46,082 bases of DNA from Desulforegula conservatrix Mb1Pa (lineage in GTDB: Bacteria > Desulfobacterota > Desulfobacteria > Desulfobacterales > Desulforegulaceae): positions 1 to 46,082 of the forward strand of contig NZ_AUEY01000027.1 of NCBI RefSeq assembly GCF_000426225.1. Direction: 5' to 3'. The notes beneath the pieces are model-generated. The model was not told the DNA's origin. It searched no databases and was given only the letters and a program-made list of their open reading frames with translations. Numbering within the stretch: position 1 is the first letter of the stretch; each line of letters opens with the position of its first letter. The translations under genes and the position numbers were made by a program. Below are positions 8,309 through 15,522 of this stretch, piece after piece.

Positions 8309-8440
8309 GATGTCCTCGCAAAAAGTCAAAAATGGGCGGTGTCGTCATGCCGGACTTGATCCGGCATCCAGTATTTTCAAATACTTCTGGATTCCGGCCT
8401 GCGCCGGAATGACGAGAATCGGACTTTTTGTGACCTTGTC
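8309..8440. repeat. Family B palindromic repeat between the two permease genes
   Basis: A 132-bp copy in the opposite orientation to that at 3017 (GATGTCCTCGC left, GTGACCTTGTC right), flanked by AACTATT at 8302-8308 and 8441-8447. The right duplication touches the stop codon of the upstream permease. The internal arms ATGCCGGACTTGATCCGGCAT and ATTCCGGCCTGCGCCGGAAT are perfect or nearly so. Confidence 0.88.
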
Positions 8441-8446
8441 AACTAT

Positions 8447-9580
8447 TTATCCTAGTTTCTTTTTGAATTTTTTGTTTGCAACAACCATCACAATAATTCC
8501 AAACACCGCAAGCAGACTTGCTTCAGCCGCAAGAACCCTTAATCCGGCTCCTTTAAGGTATATGCCTTTGAGTATTGTAACAAAATATCTCGCCGGTATT
8601 ACGTGGGTCGCTATCTGCAAAGGTTTTGGCATATTGCTTATTGCAGACATGAAGCCGGAAAGAAGGAACGACGGCAGAAAAGTCATTATCATTGCAACCT
8701 GGCTTGCAAGGAACTGGTTTTTGGCAATTATGCTGATCAGGATTCCAAGGCTTAAGGCTCCGGCAAGAAAGACTCCTGACATGAAGAAGAGCATCACGAG
8801 GCTTCCTCGCATTGGAACATGGAAAAGAAATTCTCCCATGATGACAGCTATGGCTACGTCCGTCATTCCAATGATAAAATATGGAAGAAGTTTGCCAAAA
8901 ATGAGTTCATGGCCTTTTACAGGAGTTGAAATAAGCTGTTCCATTGTGCCCTGTTCCCATTCCCTGGCTATTGTAAGGGATGTGAGAAGTGCAGAAATAA
9001 CCATCATTATTACTGCAATAAGGCCTGGTATGATGTAGTTCCTTGATTCGAGGTCATAATTGAACCAGACCCTTGGCCTGAGCTCCACAGGATTTAAAAC
9101 AGGCCGGCCTCCGGCTTTTTGTATTTTTTTAAGTATAAGATCTTCAGACCATAAGGATGTGATCATGTCCGCATATCCAGAGGCAATTGTCGCAGTGTTG
9201 GAATCGCTGCCGTCGAGGATCAGCTGCACCGACCCTTTGGCGGATTTGCCCGCTTTTGCGGAAAAATCATATGGAATAATGATCGCAGCCATGGCGTCCC
9301 TTTTATCAATGGCAAGTTCAGCATCTCTGTAGCTCGAAACGTATGAATTTATTTTAAAGTACGGAGAGCCGTCAAATCTGCTTATAAAATCCCTTGATAA
9401 AGGAGATTGATCCTGATCCCAGATAGCAAGGGGAACTCTGTCAACATCAAGACTTAGCGCGTATCCGAAAAGGAGAAGCAGGAGCATGGGAATGAAAATT
9501 GCCATCCCAAGGCTTCTCGGATCTCTCATGATATGTATGAATTCCTTTACAGCGACTGCCTTTATTCTTGAATATCTCAC
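8447..9580 (-). CDS. ABC-2 type transporter permease (YbhS-like)
   Basis: A 377-residue permease with the same architecture as its neighbour: N-terminal KEFIHIMRDPRSLGMAIFIP leading into a TM segment, a periplasmic domain, then YIIPGLIAVIMMVISALLTS and four more TM helices with TIAREWEQGTMEQLISTPV as the cytoplasmic coupling motif. The two permeases are clearly paralogous. Start ATG 9578-9580 overlaps the stop of the upstream ATPase gene by four bases (ATGA), so translation is probably coupled. By analogy with YbhFSR it forms a heterodimeric membrane pore. Confidence 0.9.
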   Translation of the reverse strand: MRYSRIKAVAVKEFIHIMRDPRSLGMAIFIPMLLLLLFGYALSLDVDRVPLAIWDQDQSPLSRDFISRFDGSPYFKINSYVSSYRDAELAIDKRDAMAAIIIPYDFSAKAGKSAKGSVQLILDGSDSNTATIASGYADMITSLWSEDLILKKIQKAGGRPVLNPVELRPRVWFNYDLESRNYIIPGLIAVIMMVISALLTSLTIAREWEQGTMEQLISTPVKGHELIFGKLLPYFIIGMTDVAIAVIMGEFLFHVPMRGSLVMLFFMSGVFLAGALSLGILISIIAKNQFLASQVAMIMTFLPSFLLSGFMSAISNMPKPLQIATHVIPARYFVTILKGIYLKGAGLRVLAAEASLLAVFGIIVMVVANKKFKKKLG

Positions 9581-10545
9581 AGGCTCACCCCTTTCTGGGG
9601 TTCAAGGGATCTGTCATATGCCTCGATCATGGAAACAAAAACATCTTCCAGCGACGGCATTATTTTTTCAACGCGGTTTACAGCATATCCATTCGTCCCA
9701 AGAAGCTCCTTGATCCTGGGCACAAGTTTTTCCACATTTTCCTCTGCAACGGCGTGCAGGCCTTTCCCAAAGAGAGCTACTTCCTTGATACCTTTCAGAC
9801 CTTCCAGTATTTCCATTGCATCCTGGGGCAGGGAGCAGTCTATATCTATTATGTCTTCTTTCATGAATTCGGTTTTAAGACTGCCCGACGTTCCGAGAGC
9901 AATAAGATCTCCCCTGTAGATAAGCGCTATCCTGTCGCAGTATTCGGCTTCGTCCATATAATGCGTAGTTACAAATACCGTAACTCCTGATTCCGAAAGA
10001 CCGTTGATAAGTTCCCAGAACTGTCTGCGGCTTATTGGATCGACGCCTGAAGTCGGTTCGTCCAGAAAAAGGATGGGTGGCTCATGTATAATTGCACAAC
10101 CAAGGGCGAGTCTCTGTTTCCAGCCTCCTGAAAGCACTGATGTTTTTGTTTTTTTGTGATCTTCAAGCCCCGCCATTTTTAGAACCCAGTCTTTTCTGTC
10201 TTTTTTTTTGCTCCTGGGAAGTTTGTAAATGCCGCTGTAAAAATCAATATTTTCCTCGACAGTCAGATCTTCGTAAAGCGAGAATTTCTGGCTCATATAG
10301 CCAATGTTCTCTTTTATCTTTTCACCATCTTTGATTATATCGAAACCTGCAACAGAACCTGTGCCTGACGTCGGAACAAGAAGCCCGCAGAGCATTCTTA
10401 TGGTTGTTGACTTGCCAGCGCCATTTGGCCCAAGAAATCCGAAAATTTCACCTTTTCTGACCTTAAAGCTGATTCTGTTCACAGCCGTGAAATCCCCGAA
10501 AATTTTTTCAATATGATCAACCTGCACAGCAAATTCATTCATCAT
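9577..10545 (-). CDS. ABC transporter ATP-binding protein (second ATPase of YbhF-like exporter)
   Basis: A 322-residue nucleotide-binding protein: Walker A GPNGAGKST near residue 40, Q-loop YMSQKFSLYEDLTV, signature LSGGWKQRLALG near 140, Walker B ILFLDEPTSGVDP, and the H-loop His in FVTTHYMDEAEYCD. The C-terminal ~90 residues form the accessory domain common to ABC-2 partner ATPases. In E. coli YbhF both ATPase modules are in one chain; here they are two genes. The signature has Trp where Met/Gln is common (LSGGWKQ). It overlaps the downstream permease by 4 bp. The upstream gap of about 125 bp to the first ATPase is filled by repeats. Confidence 0.92.
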   Translation of the reverse strand: MMNEFAVQVDHIEKIFGDFTAVNRISFKVRKGEIFGFLGPNGAGKSTTIRMLCGLLVPTSGTGSVAGFDIIKDGEKIKENIGYMSQKFSLYEDLTVEENIDFYSGIYKLPRSKKKDRKDWVLKMAGLEDHKKTKTSVLSGGWKQRLALGCAIIHEPPILFLDEPTSGVDPISRRQFWELINGLSESGVTVFVTTHYMDEAEYCDRIALIYRGDLIALGTSGSLKTEFMKEDIIDIDCSLPQDAMEILEGLKGIKEVALFGKGLHAVAEENVEKLVPRIKELLGTNGYAVNRVEKIMPSLEDVFVSMIEAYDRSLEPQKGVSL

Positions 10546-10571
10546 GCCTGCCTTGTATGGTTAAATTGCCA

Positions 10572-10672
10572 TTAAAAAAGGCCGATTCGTAGGCCATTCG
10601 TAGATCGGATTAGAGCGTCCTTTGTCCGTAATCCGACGTTAAACCGAATGCCTGCAACGGGTCGATTTTTTA
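10572..10672. repeat. Family C repeat fused to a half family A repeat
   Basis: AGGCCGATTCGTAGGCC, then GATCGGATTAGAGCG...GTCCGTAATCCGAC (family C inverted arms), then GCAACGGGTCGATTTTTTAA (family A end). The stop codon of the upstream ATPase gene lies at the A-repeat edge. This occupies nearly the whole gap between the two ATPase genes. Confidence 0.7.
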
Positions 10673-11599
10673 ATAATTCTCGCTACCATTTTTGAGAGCT
10701 GAAACAAAAACATCCTCAAGAGTCGGTTCAATTTCTCTGATTGTTTTGATTTCGATTCCTGAATTAGAAAGAAAACTTTCTATGTTTTCCACATCACCGC
10801 TTATATTCGTTCCTGAAAAATGCACCCTGTCTCCAAATAGGCTTATATCAGCGCAGGTAAAATTTTGTTTCAGCACCCCAGCCGTTTTCCTTGGGTAAAG
10901 CGTGCTGATTTCAAGTATTTTTGACGGCATCATTTTTTTGATCAGGGCCGGGGTTCCTGACGCAATAAGGTTTCCCTTATGGATAAGAGCCAGTCTGTTG
11001 CACCTTTCAGCTTCGTCAAGATAGGATGTGGACACAAATATCGTTACTTTCTGCTTGAGTAGCTGGTAAAGGATTTTCCAGAAATCGCGTCTTGAAACCG
11101 GATCGACCCCATTTGTAGGCTCATCAAGAAAAAGAATTCTCGGAGTATGGATCAGTGCGCAGGCAAGTCCGAGTTTCTGTTTCATTCCTCCTGAAAGCCT
11201 GCCTGCCTGTCTTTTTTTGAAAGGTGTCAGATTGCTGAAGGAAAGAAGGTTTTCGATCTTTTCTTTCCTGCCTTTTTGGGGCACGCAGTAAATATCGGCA
11301 TAAAAATTGAGGTTTTCCATTACAGTCAGGTCAGGATAAAGTCCGAATTTCTGGCTCATATATCCTATTTTCCCCTTGATTGCCTCGCTGTCTTTAACTA
11401 TGTGTAACCCGTCAATCCATGCATCTCCTGATGTCGGATCCATGATGGATGTAAGAAGCCGCATAGTTGTTGTCTTTCCTGCTCCGTCAGGCCCGACAAG
11501 ACCGAAGCATTCGCCTTCTGCCACATTGATGGACAGATTTTCAACAGCCGCAAGATCCCCGAATTTTTTTGTGAGGCCTTTTGTAATGATCGTGTCCAT
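10670..11599 (-). CDS. ABC transporter ATP-binding protein (first ATPase of YbhF-like exporter)
   Basis: A 309-residue ATPase: Walker A GPDGAGKTTT near residue 36, Q-loop GYMSQKFGLYPDLTV, signature LSGGMKQKLGLA near 137, Walker B ILFLDEPTNGVDP, and a Ser (STSYLDEAERC) at the place of the usual H-loop His. That substitution suggests a degenerate, possibly non-hydrolysing site paired with the canonical site of the other ATPase. It lies between the HlyD-like gene and the second ATPase in one transcription direction. The start ATG at 11597-11599 gives the standard MDTIITKGLTKKFGDLAAV opening. Confidence 0.9.
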   Translation of the reverse strand: MDTIITKGLTKKFGDLAAVENLSINVAEGECFGLVGPDGAGKTTTMRLLTSIMDPTSGDAWIDGLHIVKDSEAIKGKIGYMSQKFGLYPDLTVMENLNFYADIYCVPQKGRKEKIENLLSFSNLTPFKKRQAGRLSGGMKQKLGLACALIHTPRILFLDEPTNGVDPVSRRDFWKILYQLLKQKVTIFVSTSYLDEAERCNRLALIHKGNLIASGTPALIKKMMPSKILEISTLYPRKTAGVLKQNFTCADISLFGDRVHFSGTNISGDVENIESFLSNSGIEIKTIREIEPTLEDVFVSALKNGSENY

Positions 11600-11633
11600 T
11601 TAGATATAGTTGCCTATTAGCAATGTAATAAAT

Positions 11634-11735
11634 GATAAAGTCGTAAAAAATCAGATTGCCGTCATTCCGGCGCAGGCCGGAATCCAGAAGCCTCTGAAAT
11701 AACAGTATGCCTGATCAAGTCCGGCATGACGCCCC
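11634..11735. repeat. Family B palindromic repeat, truncated at its right end
   Basis: GATAAAGTCGTAAAAAATC, the GTCATTCCGGCGCAGGCC block and AAGTCCGGCATGACGCC are present. The right outer arm is missing, and the sequence runs directly into the stop codon of the HlyD-like gene at 11737. Confidence 0.8.
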
Positions 11736-11736
11736 T

Positions 11737-12732
11737 TTAATCCTGTTTCGTAAGTATTTCAGCATCCGCAGGCATCCCAGGCTTAAGCTCCATATCCTGA
11801 TTCGGAACATCAATCTTGATTCTGTAGACAAGCTTGACCCTTTCTTTTTCAGTCTGGACTGTTTTTGGCGTAAACTCGGCCTGGGAAGAGATGAATGAGA
11901 CAGTGCCCTCAAATTTTTTGTCAGGCCATGTGTCGGTGATTATAACAGCTTTTTGCCCCTGCTTTACCATGCCAAGATCTGTCTCGCTGATAAATGCCCT
12001 TATCCACGCATGCTCAAGATCTCCGACAGTTGCGACCGGAGTTCCTGCTCCGACATATTCCCCTGGCTCGGCGTGGTGAGACAGAACCATACCTGAAAGG
12101 GGAGAATAAATGCATGCATATCCAAGTCTTGTTTCAGCAAGTTCTAAAGCTGCGACCGCATGATGAAGATTTGCCCTTGCCTGATCTAATTTCTCGCTTC
12201 TTGGGCCGAGCTCATATAAAGAGAGCCTCTCCTGGGCTTCCTTGAGACGAGCCTGGGCCGAATCATAGGCAGCCTTGCTTGCCTCGTATTCCTTGTCTGA
12301 TATGACCTTTTTCCTGAAAAGTTCGCTTTGTCTTGAAAAATCCGACTTAAGCTTTTCAACATCAGCTTTTACAGATCTGGCAAGTGCCGCTGCCTGGGCG
12401 ATCTCTTCAGGTCTTGACCCTGCATCAAGTTCGGCAAGCTGGGATTTGGCAAGTTCGACCTCGGCTTCCCTCAGGGCTTTTTCTTTTTCAAGGTCAGAAC
12501 TGTCCATTATGGCAACTGCCTGGCCTTCCTTGATTTTTTCGCCTTCTGAAACCAGTCTTTTTGAAATTTTTCCCGGTATTTTGAACCCTAAATCAGCGTC
12601 TGTGATTTCGATATTGCCTGAAACCTTTACCACACCGCTGTTTCTGTATCTGTTAAGCTCTATTTTTTTGTATGAAAAGTATGAAACAGCAATTATGATG
12701 ACAACCAACGGCAATATCTTTTTTTTGTTCAT
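11737..12732 (-). CDS. HlyD/YbhG-family periplasmic adaptor (membrane fusion protein)
   Basis: A 331-residue adaptor. One N-terminal TM anchor (ILPLVVIIIAVSYFSY), a lipoyl/barrel-sandwich half (GKISKRLVSEGEKIKEGQAVAIMD), a long alpha-helical hairpin of about 120 residues rich in A/E/K/Q/R, the second lipoyl half (IYSPLSGMVLSHHAEPGEYVGAGTPVATV), and a beta-barrel domain ending in LKPGMPADAEI. The DADLGFKIPGKI opening matches YbhG-type proteins. Start ATG 12730-12732 has AAGGAG five bases upstream. It bridges the ABC-2 permeases to the TolC-like protein. A palindromic operator candidate (12743-12764) lies 10-32 bases upstream. Confidence 0.92.
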   Translation of the reverse strand: MNKKKILPLVVIIIAVSYFSYKKIELNRYRNSGVVKVSGNIEITDADLGFKIPGKISKRLVSEGEKIKEGQAVAIMDSSDLEKEKALREAEVELAKSQLAELDAGSRPEEIAQAAALARSVKADVEKLKSDFSRQSELFRKKVISDKEYEASKAAYDSAQARLKEAQERLSLYELGPRSEKLDQARANLHHAVAALELAETRLGYACIYSPLSGMVLSHHAEPGEYVGAGTPVATVGDLEHAWIRAFISETDLGMVKQGQKAVIITDTWPDKKFEGTVSFISSQAEFTPKTVQTEKERVKLVYRIKIDVPNQDMELKPGMPADAEILTKQD

Positions 12733-12742
12733 TTAGGCTCCT

Positions 12743-12764
12743 TTTGTGAATTTTTATTCACAAA
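12743..12764 (-). promoter_or_regulatory. Palindromic operator candidate upstream of the adaptor gene
   Basis: TTTGTGAAT-TTTT-ATTCACAAA is a perfect inverted repeat of two 9-bp arms with a 4-bp spacer. It lies immediately upstream of the ribosome binding site of the HlyD-like gene. A 22-bp site with the same spacing precedes the TetR-family gene (13635-13656). It is the likely binding site of that repressor. Confidence 0.75.
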
Positions 12765-12811
12765 TATATTGAGGCTATTTTTTTTGATAAAAACGATGCT
12801 CTTGCAAATTT

Positions 12812-12942
12812 GATGGACTCGCAAAAAGTCCTAAAAGGCATCGGAGTCATGCCGGACTTGATCCGGCATCCAGTAATTTCAGATGTTTCTGGATTCCGGC
12901 CTGCGCCGGAATGACGAGGATTGGACTTTTTGCAATTCCATC
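12812..12942. repeat. Family B palindromic repeat between the regulator and adaptor genes
   Basis: A 131-bp copy (GATGGACTCGCAAAAAGTCC left; TTGGACTTTTTGCA right) with nearly perfect internal arms. It is flanked by AAATTT at 12806-12811 and AAATAT at 12943-12948, a one-mismatch direct repeat. Confidence 0.85.
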
Positions 12943-13029
12943 AAATATGATGTTTTGGCAAATTCCTGCTCCCGGCTTACGTAAAGACAGGCCCCAGTTG
13001 ATAATGCTTTGAATAAAGAATAATAATTT

Positions 13030-13626
13030 TTAAGCCTTTATAGCCGAAAGATACATTTTCCAGGATGCTTCAACCTGCTTCAGCATATCGAACTGCTCAG
13101 AGCTCATATGCCAGAATATACCTGCTGGAAGAACAATGCCAATGAACATTACGGCAGCGGCTGAAGGATCAATCTCAGGTCTGATTTCCCCGGTTTTCTG
13201 GCCACTTGAGATAATTTCCCCTATCTCTGTGATATAGGCTGACTGGGCTTCATAAACCTTGTCCCTTCTGTGGTTCTTCCCGGCTATCACGTCTTCCGAA
13301 AACATGATTCTTGGCAAGGCTTTATTGGACATTATGAATCCTGCATGAAGAGCGACAAGCCTCCTTAACTGGTCAATGGGATTGCGTTCTTCGTTTCCAG
13401 CTTCTTTTGCAATGCCGGTAAGTCCTTCTTTTACGAGATCAATCACTGCATCAAGGATTTCTTCCTTGCTCTTGAAATGCCTGTAGATTGCGGACGGCAC
13501 AAGACCGATCTTTTTTGATATACCCGATATGCTAAGACCCTTTGTGCCTTTGAGGGCTATTATTTCAAAGGCTGCGGAAGCGATCTGCTTTTTTCTGGTT
13601 TCTGTGTCGAGTTTTTCCAGGCTCAT
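13030..13626 (-). CDS. TetR/AcrR-family transcriptional regulator (CecR-like)
   Basis: A 198-residue repressor. The N-terminal helix-turn-helix reads TRKKQIASAAFEIIALKG...GLSISGISKKIGL...AIYRHFKSKEEIL, the standard TetR_N signature, followed by an all-helical ligand/dimer domain. I chose ATG 13624-13626 because AAGGA lies 8 bases upstream. A GTG nine codons further out would start inside the operator palindrome. It precedes the HlyD-ABC-ABC-permease-permease-TolC genes in the same direction, as cecR precedes ybhGFSR in E. coli, so it is probably their local repressor and its own. The inducer is unknown. Confidence 0.9.
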   Translation of the reverse strand: MSLEKLDTETRKKQIASAAFEIIALKGTKGLSISGISKKIGLVPSAIYRHFKSKEEILDAVIDLVKEGLTGIAKEAGNEERNPIDQLRRLVALHAGFIMSNKALPRIMFSEDVIAGKNHRRDKVYEAQSAYITEIGEIISSGQKTGEIRPEIDPSAAAVMFIGIVLPAGIFWHMSSEQFDMLKQVEASWKMYLSAIKA

Positions 13627-13634
13627 GAAAGTCC

Positions 13635-13656
13635 TTTGTGAATGTTTGTTCACTTA
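13635..13656 (-). promoter_or_regulatory. Palindromic operator candidate upstream of the TetR-family gene
   Basis: TTTGTGAAT-GTTT-GTTCACTTA aligns base for base with the operator candidate at 12743-12764 (same arm length and spacing; the left arm is identical). It lies 9-30 bases upstream of the chosen ATG, consistent with autoregulation. Confidence 0.7.
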
Positions 13657-13730
13657 TAAAATTGAGATAATAGAATGTCAAGGCCGAAAATTGGCAGAAA
13701 TGAATTTGGGCAGCTTTTTTAAAATGATTG

Positions 13731-13744
13731 GCTAAATTTAGCCA
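13731..13744. other. 14-bp perfect palindrome in the tetR / CAP-gene intergenic region
   Basis: GGCTAAATTTAGCC is a perfect palindrome in the 275-bp gap between two divergent genes, followed by related half-sites (ATTGGCAATGG, GATTGGCC). It could be a regulator site for the exported-protein cluster to its right. Nothing else is recognised in this gap apart from the tetR operator. Confidence 0.35.
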
Positions 13745-13901
13745 TTGGCAATGGTCATGATTGGCCAGACAGGAGCATGGGATAGAGATCTTGTGCGCTG
13801 GCTAATAATTCTATTTTTCATAAATAGCTGAAAATGTAAATATTTTTAAATAAAATATATTGAGCTGTATTTGTGGCATCACGATTGCATATAAACTCGG
13901 C

Positions 13902-15326
13902 ATGAAAAAAGGCATGGCAAATAAAATATTCTTTTTAATCTTTATAACGCTGACCATTAATGGTGTCGCCCTTGCTGGTGAAACCACGGCTCTGTCAGCA
14001 CCCATGTCTGCTTCGATCTTTAAAAAAATAAATGAATTCAGGGACGAGCCATACAAAAAAATTAAGGAGTTCGCCGAAAAGGAAAGAATTGCAGATAAGC
14101 TCCCGGAATGGGTTGAAGGGTTGAACGGAACGCGTCTTCCCAGGTTGAATTTTAATTCGGAGCTGATTGGCACATCCTCTGCTCATATAGATGATATGGC
14201 GAACAGAAATTATTTTTCAGAAAGAAGCCCGGAGGGCGTCGGGGTATCTGAAAGACTTGGGGCTGCCGGAATCAATAATCAGCTTTCAAGAGAATCAATT
14301 GGTATAGTGCTCTTCAGAAATTATATAGACCCTGTACTTGCCGAAGACTCTGTTTTTACAACTTTGATAAAATATGAGCTTTCAAAGCAAAGTTTGGGCG
14401 ATACTCTTGTATTCAATTCGGCGATCACAGATATGGCGGTTTCTGTCAAATCCTCAACATATAAAGTTCAGGGACGTTTTTTTAATTCATACATCGCGGT
14501 GATGGACGGAATAAAATCTGATAATAATACGGCACGTATGGAAATTGCTTCAAAGCTTATTGTCCTTATTAATCAGGCAAGACAGAAGCCTTTGAAAATA
14601 ATGGAAAGTCATGGCATGGATATTAGCTCATATGTAGAAACCCTTAGTTATGAAAAATCGTTTCCTTCTCTTTTTAAAATTGATTATAAAGCAGATGAAT
14701 TTACTAAATATGGTATAAATAGGTTGCCTGAATCCGAATATTATGGTATCAGCAAAAACAATATAAATATTGAACCCATAGTCAATTTCAGGACCTCGCT
14801 AATAAAAGATATTAGTCAAAATACCGAACCATCAGGAACTCAAGGCCTAAATCATTATAATGTAAACATGATCACGGAAGAGTTTTTCTCAGAATTGCTG
14901 AAATCAGATCTTTCGCCGGAAAATCAAAAAACAATTATTCTGAACCAGGATCTGAACAAAGTATATGCCGAGTCAAATATCAATCAGGTAAATGAAGGCG
15001 AAAACATAAAGTCTGAAATAGTTCTGAATCTTTCCGCGTGGAACGAAATATCGGAACAGTATTACTCAGCTGGAGTAATATTCGTGGATGCGGATGGAGA
15101 CAACCTCTATGATCCAGGTGAGGAAAAAAGCCTTGAGCAGATATTGTTTTTTGACAAAGGCATTCATGCAAGAACAGATTTATCAGGCGGATATTATCTG
15201 AATATAGATGATCCTTCTTTCTGGCTTGTGATATTTGATGAAGAGAAAGGCCTTGTCATACATCCTAACAAAATTAATGAGTTTAATGGATTTTCGCTTG
15301 TTGATTTGAATGCAATTAATCAGTAG
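13902..15326 (+). CDS. Exported CAP (SCP/YkwD-like)-domain protein
   Basis: A 474-residue protein with a signal peptide (MKKGMANKIFFLIFITLTIN, cleavage after GVALA). About residues 80-140 match the CAP fold: LNFNSELIGTSSAHIDDMA, then RNYFSERSPEGVGVSERLGA and SRESIG, corresponding to the H-S-x-D-M-A...Y-F-S-H...G-E-N-I pattern of YkwD proteins. The second conserved His is Glu here (FSER), so the canonical site is altered. Near residue 396 a DADGDNLYDPGE segment, then TDLSGGYYL, resembles the calcium-binding prealbumin-like modules of surface proteins. The ATG at 13902 was preferred over an upstream TTG because it opens the signal peptide. It is the first gene of a same-strand run of exported proteins. 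Substrate or partner is unknown. Confidence 0.7.
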   Translation: MKKGMANKIFFLIFITLTINGVALAGETTALSAPMSASIFKKINEFRDEPYKKIKEFAEKERIADKLPEWVEGLNGTRLPRLNFNSELIGTSSAHIDDMANRNYFSERSPEGVGVSERLGAAGINNQLSRESIGIVLFRNYIDPVLAEDSVFTTLIKYELSKQSLGDTLVFNSAITDMAVSVKSSTYKVQGRFFNSYIAVMDGIKSDNNTARMEIASKLIVLINQARQKPLKIMESHGMDISSYVETLSYEKSFPSLFKIDYKADEFTKYGINRLPESEYYGISKNNINIEPIVNFRTSLIKDISQNTEPSGTQGLNHYNVNMITEEFFSELLKSDLSPENQKTIILNQDLNKVYAESNINQVNEGENIKSEIVLNLSAWNEISEQYYSAGVIFVDADGDNLYDPGEEKSLEQILFFDKGIHARTDLSGGYYLNIDDPSFWLVIFDEEKGLVIHPNKINEFNGFSLVDLNAINQ

Positions 15327-15471
15327 TTTTGCAGACGAGACCATGTATAAAACGGTACGCAACTGTAATAAACTGAAACAGCATAATTTAATGAAATAAC
15401 AGTTTACCAGGGAGGTGGTTTATAAAACAACTGAAATCGGTAAAATTTAGTAGTATAGTTTCTGTTATTTA

Positions 15472-15485
15472 GTTTTGGCCAAAAC
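15472..15485. other. 14-bp perfect palindrome in the leader of the surface-protein gene
   Basis: GTTTTGGCCAAAAC is a perfect palindrome 38 bases upstream of the surface-protein ATG, within a 196-bp AT-rich gap. A GGGAGGTGG stretch at 15411-15419 also lies there but leads into no convincing reading frame. The palindrome may be a regulatory site or a leader hairpin. Confidence 0.35.
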
Positions 15486-15522
15486 CAAAAAACAAAGACC
15501 AACATTTAAACAGGAGAAAAAG

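Noticed and set aside
8307-9038. 243-codon open frame on the plus strand opposite the permease genes
   Set aside because: It is antisense to two well-supported permease genes and its first part is a translated family B repeat (HAGLDPASSIFKYFWIPACAG); no independent coding signal.
15411-15460. Shine-Dalgarno-like GGGAGGTGG suggesting a leader peptide
   Set aside because: Only an 11-codon frame from an overlapping GTG follows; not supported as a gene.
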